Shown one piece after another: positions 24,928 to 31,053 of a DNA stretch of 31,053 bases (positions are counted from its first letter, which is position 1; each line of letters begins with the position of its first letter). The stretch covers positions 1 through 31,053 of the forward strand of contig PWOI01000102.1 of assembly GCA_003557485.1 (NCBI GenBank). The letters run 5' to 3'. Source of the stretch: Elusimicrobiota bacterium (GTDB lineage: Bacteria; CG03; SLGR01; PWQF01). The translations under genes and the position numbers were made by a program. The notes beneath the pieces were generated by a model. The model made no database searches, was not told the DNA's origin, and worked only from the letters and a program-made list of their open reading frames with translations.

Positions 24928-26076
24928 TTACAGTTTCTCCTTAAGATATTTGCCGGTTTCCATTACGACCCTTTCAATATCCTGCTGCGTTATATTATAC
25001 GGGGGAAGCATCCTCAGTACATTTCCGGCAGTACAGTTTGCTATGATACCTCTATCAAAAAGGAACTTTACCAGTTCACCGGCTTCGAAATCCAGTTCAA
25101 CTCCTACCATAAGCCCCCGTCCGCGGACTTCTTTTATTGATGATTCTCTCTTCTGCAAATCCTTGAAAATTTTAACCAGGTTTTCTCCTGAATTCTTTAT
25201 TTCTTCTAGCATTTTTTCGTCAATTGCATTAACCGTAGCAAGGCCGGCGGCGCAGGAAACAGGATTTCCGCCAAAGGTAGATCCGTGATCTCCGGGCTTA
25301 AGGCTTGCGGATACTTCTTCATTAAGTATTACGGCCGAAAGAGGGAACCCGCCGCCCACAGCTTTTCCCATTACAGCAATATCCGGCTCAATCCCGTAAT
25401 ATTCATAACCCATAAAAGTTCCTGTTCGCCCCATTCCGGTCTGAATCTCGTCTATTATAAGAAATATTCCTTTTTCCGAACATATCTTGCGCAAACCATG
25501 AATAAACTCTTTTTCGCCAATATTTACTCCGCCTTCACCCTGTATGACTTCTACAAGTATAGCGCAGGTTTTGAAATTTATTTTCTCTTCAGCAGACGCC
25601 AGAAAGTTAAAATCAGCGTGGATAAACCCTTCCGGCATAGGCCCGAGTCCCTTTGAAAATTTTTCCTGCCCGGTAGCTGACAGCGCCGCGAGGGTCCGGC
25701 CGTGGAAAGAATTCTTGAAAGATATTACTTCATATTTGTCCCCGTTAAAATATTTCCTGGCTGATTTCACAGCGCATTCAACGGCCTCGGCTCCCGAGTT
25801 TACAAAAAAAACCTTGCCCGGGAAATTACGTTCTATCAGGGCTGCGGCGAGTTTCTCCTGGTTGTCTTCTTTAAAAAGATTGCTGAGATGAAGATATTTC
25901 TCAGTAGTTTCCCGTATGCTTTCCATAACGGGCTGGGGACGGTGGCCAAGCACATTCACCGATATTCCTGAAAAAAGATCCAGGTATTCTCTGCCGTCTT
26001 TTGAGTAAATATACTTTCCTTCGGCGCGGGCTACGTCAAGGGCAAACCTTTTATATACTCCAAGCAGGGCGCTCAT
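24928..26076 (-). CDS. argD: acetylornithine aminotransferase
   Basis: 382 residues, class III PLP aminotransferase. Converts N-acetylglutamate semialdehyde to N-acetylornithine. PLP features: FVNSGAEAVECAVKSARKY, SFKNSFHGRTLAALSATGQ, the Asp of IIDEIQTGMGRTG, and the Schiff-base Lys in AVMGKAVGGGFPLSAV. HGSTFGGNPVSCAAGLA is also typical. Start ATG overlaps the argB stop (ATGA). ArgD enzymes can also act as succinyldiaminopimelate aminotransferases, but dapL makes that unnecessary here. Confidence 0.94.
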   Translation of the reverse strand: MSALLGVYKRFALDVARAEGKYIYSKDGREYLDLFSGISVNVLGHRPQPVMESIRETTEKYLHLSNLFKEDNQEKLAAALIERNFPGKVFFVNSGAEAVECAVKSARKYFNGDKYEVISFKNSFHGRTLAALSATGQEKFSKGLGPMPEGFIHADFNFLASAEEKINFKTCAILVEVIQGEGGVNIGEKEFIHGLRKICSEKGIFLIIDEIQTGMGRTGTFMGYEYYGIEPDIAVMGKAVGGGFPLSAVILNEEVSASLKPGDHGSTFGGNPVSCAAGLATVNAIDEKMLEEIKNSGENLVKIFKDLQKRESSIKEVRGRGLMVGVELDFEAGELVKFLFDRGIIANCTAGNVLRMLPPYNITQQDIERVVMETGKYLKEKL

Positions 26077-26810
26077 ATAATTACTGTTCCCTTCTCTCCT
26101 TTAAAATTAATCATGTTTACTTTCCCAACTCCTCCTTCAATAGCCTTCTTTGACGCAGCAAGCTTTGGGATCATCCCCTCGGAAATAATTCCGCTACTTA
26201 AAACAGACTCTACATCAGAAGCCCTTATTAGGGGAACCAGTATTTCACCGTCAAGCACTCCGCCTGTTGAAGTTATTATATTAAGTTCCCGCGCTCTGTA
26301 AGCTGATGCCGCTGCTGCTGCAAAAAGATCAGCATTTACATTCAGCGCTCCTCCAGAAGAATCTGCGCTGACAGGGCTGAGTACCGGGATAAAGTCATTT
26401 TTCATAAGAACATCTGTTACCGCAACGTCAATTTTTGTGATTTCGCCCACACAGCCCAGTTTTTCATCCAGTACTTCAGCTGTTGAAAAGCCGCCATCAC
26501 GGCCGCTTATACCGACAGATTTAAAACCGGCAGTATTCAGGACGCTGACAATCTGCTTGTTGATACTGCCGCTGAGGACCATCTCAACGACCTTGACTGT
26601 TTCTTCATCTGTTATGCGCTGACCCTCCTCAAAACAGGCTTTAATTCCAAACCTGTCCAGGCATCGGGTAATTTCACCGCCGCCTCCGTGGACAAAGAGG
26701 CAGTTTCCGGGGTTTATCTCATCTTTAATTGCATCTATGATGCCGGAAACCACGGAAATACTTTCAAGAGCTGCTCCCCCCAGTTTAAATACTTTTACAG
26801 AATCATTCAT
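26073..26810 (-). CDS. argB: acetylglutamate kinase
   Basis: 245 residues of the amino-acid kinase family, at the short end for ArgB. Phosphorylates N-acetylglutamate. Visible: VFKLGGAALES (P-loop-like Lys and Gly pair), LFVHGGGGEITRCL, GQRITDEETVKVVEMVL with the Arg that holds the substrate, LNVNADLFAAAAAS, and ISEGMIPKLAASKKAIEGGV. There is no N-terminal extension of the kind seen in arginine-inhibited hexameric forms, so it may be insensitive to arginine; that is inference. It is the first gene of the 16-gene operon and its ATG directly follows a promoter. Confidence 0.92.
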   Translation of the reverse strand: MNDSVKVFKLGGAALESISVVSGIIDAIKDEINPGNCLFVHGGGGEITRCLDRFGIKACFEEGQRITDEETVKVVEMVLSGSINKQIVSVLNTAGFKSVGISGRDGGFSTAEVLDEKLGCVGEITKIDVAVTDVLMKNDFIPVLSPVSADSSGGALNVNADLFAAAAASAYRARELNIITSTGGVLDGEILVPLIRASDVESVLSSGIISEGMIPKLAASKKAIEGGVGKVNMINFKGEKGTVII

Positions 26811-26816
26811 GGCTTT

Positions 26817-26844
26817 ATTATATTATTTTTCTATGCCGTTTCAA
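26817..26844 (-). promoter_or_regulatory. promoter of the argB-lys-gat operon (leaderless)
   Basis: On the minus strand: TTGAAA (26839-26844), 16-nt spacer, TATAAT (26817-26822), then AAAGCC and the argB ATG. The -10 ends exactly 6 nt before the ATG, so the transcript should start at the start codon. There is no Shine-Dalgarno and no room for a riboswitch or attenuator. Confidence 0.55.
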
Positions 26845-26847
26845 CAG

Positions 26848-26857
26848 TGAAATTTCA
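26848..26857. promoter_or_regulatory. perfect palindrome between the divergent promoters (possible operator)
   Basis: TGAAATTTCA is a perfect 10-bp palindrome placed between the -35 boxes of the argB promoter (26839-26844) and the receiver promoter (26861-26866), 3 nt from each. It has the outer TGAA/TTCA of an ARG box but the centre is 4 bp shorter than the classical arrangement, so ArgR control is only a possibility. Confidence 0.3.
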
Positions 26858-26860
26858 TCT

Positions 26861-26890
26861 TTGACAGTACTATAAAATATATGCTAAAAT
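26861..26890 (+). promoter_or_regulatory. promoter of the tandem response-regulator genes (leaderless)
   Basis: Perfect -35 TTGACA (26861-26866), 18-nt spacer, TAAAAT (26885-26890) preceded by TGC as in an extended -10. TAAATT (6 nt) then leads into the ATG at 26897. No Shine-Dalgarno. The best-matching promoter in the window. Confidence 0.6.
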
Positions 26891-26896
26891 TAAATT

Positions 26897-27295
26897 ATGA
26901 AAAAAATACTTATTGTAGAAGATGACCCGTCTGCAAAACAGATTTACAGAGATTTTCTTGAAAGGTTTAAAAACCTTAAACTGTATGAAGAATCAGACGG
27001 AGAATCCGGCTTTGAAACTGCCAAAAAAGTACTTCCCGACCTCATAGTCCTTGATAACAGAATGCCTAACCTCTCAGGCGAACAGGCTGCAAAAAAGCTC
27101 AGGGCAGAACCTTCTACCTCATCAATACCTGTAGTAATGATAACAGCAATGGCTCTGGATAAACGACAAATTGAGCTCATTAAGCTTGATGTGGATGAAT
27201 TTATACAGCATCCTTTCAGCCCCTGGATGTTCCAAAGCACTATAGAAAAGTATTTGGGCCCGTTAGCTGAGATTTCGCTGGATCCTGAAAATTGA
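26897..27295 (+). CDS. CheY-like single-domain response regulator (first of tandem pair)
   Basis: 132 residues, one receiver domain and nothing else. The acidic pocket VEDD (7-10), phospho-acceptor Asp53 in LIVLDNRMP and the switch Thr83 in VVMITAMA are intact. The invariant Lys before the cis-Pro (KPF in most receivers) is His105 (IQHPF), which should change phosphorylation kinetics. No histidine kinase is adjacent. The stop overlaps the next gene's TTG. About half of its positions are identical to the second receiver by hand alignment, including the C-terminal IEKYLGPL, so the pair arose by tandem duplication. Targets are unknown; a CheY- or SpoIIR-style phosphorelay or a polarity role is possible. 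Confidence 0.92.
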   Translation: MKKILIVEDDPSAKQIYRDFLERFKNLKLYEESDGESGFETAKKVLPDLIVLDNRMPNLSGEQAAKKLRAEPSTSSIPVVMITAMALDKRQIELIKLDVDEFIQHPFSPWMFQSTIEKYLGPLAEISLDPEN

Positions 27296-27681
27296 AAAAA
27301 ATCCTTGTTATAGAGGACGATACAAGCACTCGGAAACTTTATCGTCACTTTTTAGAAAGATTCAGGGATATTCATGTTTATGAAGCCGGGGATGGCTATA
27401 CCGGCCTGGACCAGGCAGTAAAGATAAAACCGGACCTGATAATACTTGATAACAGAATGCCGGGAATGCCCGGCGAACTTCTTGCAAAAAAACTTAAATC
27501 AATACCTTCAGTCAAGGAAATACCTATAATAATGGCAACCGCCATGAAGCTTACGGAAGAACTGCAAGAAATGATAAAAATGGATATTCAGGAGTTTATT
27601 AAGCAGCCTTTCAGCCAGTGGGAACTCCAAAAAAAAATTGAAAAATACCTCGGCCCTCTGATCGAGCTTACTATAGACTAG
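27292..27681 (+). CDS. CheY-like single-domain response regulator (second of tandem pair)
   Basis: 129 residues, a lone receiver. Acidic pocket IEDD (7-10), Asp53 in LIILDNRMP and Thr83 in IIMATAMK are present, while the normally invariant Lys is Gln105 (IKQPF), with a Lys one residue earlier. Start is TTG at 27292, overlapping the previous stop as TTGA, so expression is translationally coupled. The protein converges on comEC with 3 nt between stops. Duplicate of the first receiver, with different substitutions at the same key site. Confidence 0.92.
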   Translation: MKKILVIEDDTSTRKLYRHFLERFRDIHVYEAGDGYTGLDQAVKIKPDLIILDNRMPGMPGELLAKKLKSIPSVKEIPIIMATAMKLTEELQEMIKMDIQEFIKQPFSQWELQKKIEKYLGPLIELTID

Positions 27682-27684
27682 TAA

Positions 27685-29805
27685 TTATAATCTCAGAAAA
27701 AAACCCTTACCGGAAGCATCTATTCCGTTCTCCGGGCCGGATTCTCCAGAATAAATAATAATAGAGGATATTTCTTGCAGTTTTTCCCAGGCAGGCCTGT
27801 AGGGATCCATAACTATAACAGCATCAAATTTTTCATCCGGGATTTCTCCGCCGGCATAAATGAAAATATTCTTTTGACCTCTTATTATTCCCTGCATATA
27901 ATTATCCCTTATATCAAGGTATTTCCTGTAAGGTTCCGTGAATTCAAACTCCCAGTTATTGTAACTGACTGTTTTTCCCGCTTTTGCTTTTCTAATTTTG
28001 TCACTTCCTACCGCAGAAACAAAGTCATCCCACATAAGAGGGCTGCCGGTCTTTCCCGGATAAAAAATTCTCCGGCTTCCCAATGCAATAGCCAGCCCGG
28101 CAACAGTCTCCAGGCCCGAAAATGGAGGATGCACTATATATATGTCATCTATCCCGGAATATCCTTTGCTGCGTATTAAATTCAGCGTATCGGATACATT
28201 AACTCGTCCTTTTCCTGCAAAAAGAACCGGGCGCCCCCTTCCCGTCTTTACAAGAAAAGATGGTGAGTCCTCACCGCAGATTGCGGCAATATAGCTGCGG
28301 GGATAAAAATTAACGAAGCCAATTGCAGAAAATGAAACCGCCGCCCCTATACAAATAGCTGCTGCCCGCCTTTTCGCATTAAGCATTCCGGCGCCGGCAA
28401 GTACAATATAAATTCCGGCCATTAATGCAACCGGAGGAGACGGAGAATATGCTCCGGAAAAACCGCTGCCGGACGCAAAAGAAGCCAGGGTAATAATACC
28501 GCCGGTGAAAACTTCGACAGCCCGCGCGTATACAAGGGCCGCCGCCGGGAAAAATGGCCCCAGAAACAAAAATACAAATATGCAGGCCATTGCCAGGGAT
28601 GCAAGCGGTATAACCGCTATGTTTATAAGAGGCGCGGCAAAAGGCACATAATTAAAACTTTGCGCCAGTACGGGAAGAATAAAAATAACAGCTGCTGTAG
28701 ATACCCCCAAAGCTTTACCCATATACCTGCTCAGTACAGGGCCAAGATAAACAATGCCGAAAACAGCAAGAAACGACAGCTGAAATCCCGCTGTAAACAG
28801 AAGTCCGGGCTGTAAAAACAATATAAACAGAGCAGCGGCGGCAAGCCCGTTAAAAACATTTCCCCTACCCCCCATCATGTATCCCGCTCCGGCAAAACTC
28901 ATCATCACAGCGGCGCGAAGAGCTGAAGGCCGGGCGCCGGACACAAGAACAAAAACCCACATGGCAGCCAGAGAAAGAAAGAGCGCGTGCCGGCGGGAAA
29001 TACCGGGTGATGAAAACAAATAATAGAAGATAAAAAGAACCAGCCCAGCATGAAGCCCCGAAACAGCCAGTATATGAGTTATTCCGGCATTTCTGAAGTC
29101 CTGAAGTATTTTTTCGGGCATTCTTGACGGATCTCCAAGAAACATGGAAAGTATAACCTCTGAATACGGATGCCAAAAATACTTTTCTATAAGGCCGGTT
29201 GTATGTATTCTTATGTTACCTATTAAACTTCCCGGAAAACGTTCTTCAAGAATTTTCATTTCCGAGGCCCGGGCTGTTGCAAAAACTCCCTCGTTGGCAA
29301 GGTGAGCCCCGTAATCAAACTGCCCGGGATTAACCGGTGAAGGCGCCTCATAAAAACTGCCCTCTATTTTTACCCGGGCGCCGGGGGGAGGAGGCGCGCC
29401 GTCATAATAAACGGCTACCTTACCGGAGGTATCCCACTTGATTCCGTCTGACCGGAATTCTTCCGCGCTTACTGTAATTCTGCGAAGGGAATACCCGGCT
29501 CTGCCGGTAAGAACACCCTCTGCAGGTACCAGGTGAAAAAAGGAGTCATCAGGAATGTTTCTGAAATATGAATGCCGGAACCCGAAAACAAAAAAAACAA
29601 TTAATAATATGCCTATAGCAGGAGGAAAGCTCTTCGAGGATCTGAAAAAAACAAACGTCAGAACTGCGAAAAAAAACATACCGGATAACCAGAAAAAGGG
29701 GATTCCTGTGTAAAGAGAAAAAATTATTCCAGCGCAGGCCGCCAGAAGAGGCAGCCCAAGAGGGACAGGCTTTCCTCTTATTTTTCCGGGGAAAAACGCC
29801 GGCAC
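27685..29805 (-). CDS. comEC: ComEC/Rec2-family DNA-uptake channel with degenerate C-terminal MBL domain
   Basis: 706 residues. The N-terminal ~80 residues hold membrane helices, then a soluble OB-like DUF4131 region (about 85-200; AVYYDGAPPPPGARVKIEGS, SPVNPGQFDYGAHLANEGV). The multi-helix Competence domain (about 215-475) has HILAVSGLHAGLV (244-256) and SGARPSALRAAVMMS (289-303). The C-terminal ~200 residues resemble the metallo-beta-lactamase part of ComEC, but where HxHxDH should be there is IVHPPFSG (557-564), so metal binding is probably lost. ComEC is the inner-membrane channel for single-stranded DNA in transformation. Start is GTG with AGAGGG 8 nt upstream, directly after the stop of the restored preceding gene. 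No other com genes are seen. Confidence 0.9.
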   Translation of the reverse strand: MPAFFPGKIRGKPVPLGLPLLAACAGIIFSLYTGIPFFWLSGMFFFAVLTFVFFRSSKSFPPAIGILLIVFFVFGFRHSYFRNIPDDSFFHLVPAEGVLTGRAGYSLRRITVSAEEFRSDGIKWDTSGKVAVYYDGAPPPPGARVKIEGSFYEAPSPVNPGQFDYGAHLANEGVFATARASEMKILEERFPGSLIGNIRIHTTGLIEKYFWHPYSEVILSMFLGDPSRMPEKILQDFRNAGITHILAVSGLHAGLVLFIFYYLFSSPGISRRHALFLSLAAMWVFVLVSGARPSALRAAVMMSFAGAGYMMGGRGNVFNGLAAAALFILFLQPGLLFTAGFQLSFLAVFGIVYLGPVLSRYMGKALGVSTAAVIFILPVLAQSFNYVPFAAPLINIAVIPLASLAMACIFVFLFLGPFFPAAALVYARAVEVFTGGIITLASFASGSGFSGAYSPSPPVALMAGIYIVLAGAGMLNAKRRAAAICIGAAVSFSAIGFVNFYPRSYIAAICGEDSPSFLVKTGRGRPVLFAGKGRVNVSDTLNLIRSKGYSGIDDIYIVHPPFSGLETVAGLAIALGSRRIFYPGKTGSPLMWDDFVSAVGSDKIRKAKAGKTVSYNNWEFEFTEPYRKYLDIRDNYMQGIIRGQKNIFIYAGGEIPDEKFDAVIVMDPYRPAWEKLQEISSIIIYSGESGPENGIDASGKGFFLRL

Positions 29806-29934
29806 TTATTTTACCCTCTGTATTTCAATCTCAGGCTCTTCTTCACCCGGAGGGAGAATATAAGTAACAGGAGGAGCTTTGCCTATTCCAAGTCGCGAGA
29901 AAAAACCTTCACGACGCAGATTCTCAACAGGCGC
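29806..29934 (-). other. in-frame continuation of the small membrane-protein gene beyond a TAA
   Basis: After the TAA at 29935-29937 the same frame is open for 42 codons to a TAA at 29806-29808, beginning APVENLRREGFFSRLGIG and ending EPEIEIQRVK. It contains no ATG, GTG or TTG, so it cannot be a separate gene. The final stop abuts the comEC GTG (TAAGTG) and the tail carries comEC's ribosome site. Composition is like real coding sequence (Pro-rich linker and charged tail). Confidence 0.6.
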
Positions 29935-30156
29935 TTAAACAGGTTTTACTTTAACGTCATCTGCGGCACAGGAAGATTTAACTTCATATCTTTTCTCTGA
30001 TGTATATGTTTTCTGTTCTACGGAGGGCCCGGCAAGAACGGGAAACTTTCCTTCAAGATAAAAAATCCTCAGCATCCCGACAAGCGCTGTAAGGATTAAA
30101 AAAACAAATATTTTTACAATCCCGCTCTTACCCGCGGGAGAAAAATCCTTTTTCAT
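29935..30156 (-). CDS. small single-pass membrane protein, interrupted by in-frame TAA
   Basis: 73 codons to a TAA; about 115 residues if the downstream frame is included. A basic N-terminus (MKKDFSPAGKSG) precedes one hydrophobic segment (about 14-31, VKIFVFLILTALVGMLRI), so the rest is probably periplasmic. It has a single Cys (SSCAADD) and no recognised domain. It lies between a two-helix membrane protein and comEC on the same strand. A fimbrial or competence accessory role is suggested only by position. The TAA is followed by open, coding-like sequence in frame. Confidence 0.5.
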   Translation of the reverse strand: MKKDFSPAGKSGIVKIFVFLILTALVGMLRIFYLEGKFPVLAGPSVEQKTYTSEKRYEVKSSCAADDVKVKPV

Positions 30157-30213
30157 TTATTTTAATAAGGAATACCCTCTGGGGGTTATTTTACAGCCGG
30201 TTACGTTACCGTA

Positions 30214-30474
30214 TCAGTCCCTGCGGCTTTTACGCCTCAAATGAATCGAAGCAATCACCGAAACACCTGCCCCTACAACAATAAGAACTATTATTTGTGA
30301 ATAAAGAATCTGGTTCATACCCTCAAGTATGTTTTCGCGGCCGGGAAAACCTGCCAGGCTGGTTTCAACAAAATTGTATAAGGAATAATAGAAATTCCCC
30401 CCTACGGCCGCTCCCGCCGCCAGCACAGCAAAAAATACTGTTACGGCATATCTTATGCTAAAAAAACTTTTCAA
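30214..30474 (-). CDS. small two-helix membrane protein, unknown function
   Basis: 86 residues with two hydrophobic segments (about 9-28 and 60-79), a 30-residue loop carrying FPGRENILEGMNQ, and a basic C-terminus (RRKSRRD). By the positive-inside rule both ends are cytoplasmic. Start is TTG with an AGGGGGAT 4-6 nt upstream, overlapping the stop of the preceding gene as TTGA, so the start is well supported. No family recognised. Confidence 0.6.
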   Translation of the reverse strand: MKSFFSIRYAVTVFFAVLAAGAAVGGNFYYSLYNFVETSLAGFPGRENILEGMNQILYSQIIVLIVVGAGVSVIASIHLRRKSRRD

Positions 30475-31053
30475 TTCGATCCCCCTAACTCTGTACTTAC
30501 CCTATAACCCCGGCCATCTGTAATAACAGTTACATGGCCATCCATATCGGTCCTGTAAACGACGGTTCCCATATCCTCATATCTCCTTATGACCTCATAA
30601 GCCGGCAGCGAATAGCGGTTGTTTCTTCCCGCAGAAAACACGGCAACCTCAGGCATAACATAATTCAGAAAAGGCCTGGAAGAGGAAGAGTGCGACCCGT
30701 GGTGGGGCGCCATCAGTATCGTCGTTCTCAGGTCATCCCCGTATGCCATAAGATCCAGTTCCGCAGCTTTTTCCATATCCCCCGCAAAAATGAAGCTTAT
30801 TTCACCGGCCACAACGCGCGTCACTATGGAATTGCAGTTCTCGTCACTGTAGAGAGTTCCCTGGTAACGCCTCAATGGCCCTATAAACTGCGCGGTTATG
30901 TCTTCCCCAAACGGCAGCGTTTCTCCGGCTCGGGCAACTCTGAAATCTACTCCAGTTTCCCTGACAGCTTTAAGGTACTCCTCCGTATAAGGGGAAGGAT
31001 ATTCAGTACCGTTGTCATATACAGCGCCCACATCAAAATTTCTAAGTATATAG
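30471..31053 (-). CDS. metallo-beta-lactamase-fold protein, ComEC C-terminal type, 5'-truncated by window edge
   Basis: The frame is open to the right edge, reading YILRNFDVGAVYDNGTEYPS, and continues for about 190 residues. This is the C-terminal two-thirds of a ComEC-type MBL domain: NCNSIVTRV, the metal-binding GDMEKAAE, LMAPHHGSHSS with its His-rich motif, FSAGRNNRYSLPAYEVI and a closing beta hairpin YRTDMDGHVTV. The HxHxDH motif would be outside the window. Because comEC just downstream has lost its own metal site, this protein may supply an active MBL domain in trans, or belong to a different ComEC-like membrane protein whose N-terminus is off the edge. The frame has no stop before the edge, so the GTG at 31029-31031 need not be the start. 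Confidence 0.85.
   Translation of the reverse strand, partial: YILRNFDVGAVYDNGTEYPSPYTEEYLKAVRETGVDFRVARAGETLPFGEDITAQFIGPLRRYQGTLYSDENCNSIVTRVVAGEISFIFAGDMEKAAELDLMAYGDDLRTTILMAPHHGSHSSSSRPFLNYVMPEVAVFSAGRNNRYSLPAYEVIRRYEDMGTVVYRTDMDGHVTVITDGRGYRVSTELGGSN

Noticed and set aside
26811-26896. Riboswitch or attenuator ahead of argB
   Set aside because: The promoter places the transcript start at the ATG, leaving no leader.
1292-29937. TAA reassigned to an amino acid genome-wide
   Set aside because: Many well-bounded genes in the window (glmM, glmS, argD, gatC, lysA, argH) end with TAA at the canonical C-terminus, so TAA is a normal stop.
30198-30211. Near-palindrome CGGTTACGTTACCG in the spacer before the small membrane-protein gene
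   Set aside because: One mismatch in 14 nt and no link to a promoter or T-run; could be chance.

Overview
The window looks like a compact, gene-dense chromosomal segment of a deep-branching Gram-negative bacterium. Evidence: outer-membrane beta-barrel and YbgC-type genes, peptidoglycan-precursor genes, LL-diaminopimelate aminotransferase instead of the succinylase route to lysine, and GatCAB. An Elusimicrobiota/Omnitrophota-type lineage is my guess; the sequence does not prove it. No rRNA, tRNA, CRISPR array, IS element or prophage was seen. Nearly every gene abuts or overlaps its neighbour. Both window edges cut a gene.

Layout. (1) 1-7850, minus strand, read right to left: a PilZ/methyltransferase fusion, a 7TM-GAF histidine kinase, a secreted beta-barrel protein, a YbgC-like thioesterase, a TIGR03546/TIGR03545-type membrane pair (the second broken by an in-frame TAA), a nucleoside phosphorylase and a truncated unknown gene. 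(2) 8018-11941, plus strand: a left-handed beta-helix (GlmU C-terminal-like) protein, glmM and glmS, i.e. glucosamine-phosphate supply for UDP-GlcNAc. (3) 11943-26810, minus strand: one tight run of 16 genes with no gap above 27 nt: argB, argD, argG, argH, lysA, dapF, dapA, dapB, a fumarylacetoacetase-family gene, dapL, folK, a small membrane protein, gatC, gatA, gatB and a Cys-rich conserved hypothetical. It holds the whole path from aspartate semialdehyde to lysine and part of arginine synthesis. (4) 26897-27681, plus strand: two tandem CheY-like receivers. (5) 27685-31053, minus strand: comEC, two small membrane-protein genes (one broken by an in-frame TAA) and a truncated metallo-beta-lactamase-fold gene.

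Most notable points. The PilZ domain carries both c-di-GMP-binding motifs, is fused to a PhcB-like methyltransferase, and lies 7 nt from a membrane sensor kinase, so a signal-synthase/receptor pair is conceivable. Three transcription units start with promoters whose -10 box ends exactly 6 nt before an ATG without a Shine-Dalgarno sequence, which predicts leaderless mRNAs. dapF has no ATG/GTG/TTG that preserves its substrate-binding N-terminus; an ATT sits at ideal distance from a GGAGG. Two genes have an in-frame TAA followed by clearly coding sequence. The ATT and both TAA codons could each be one G-to-T change from a normal codon (ATG, GAA, GAA), so sequence error must be weighed against biology.
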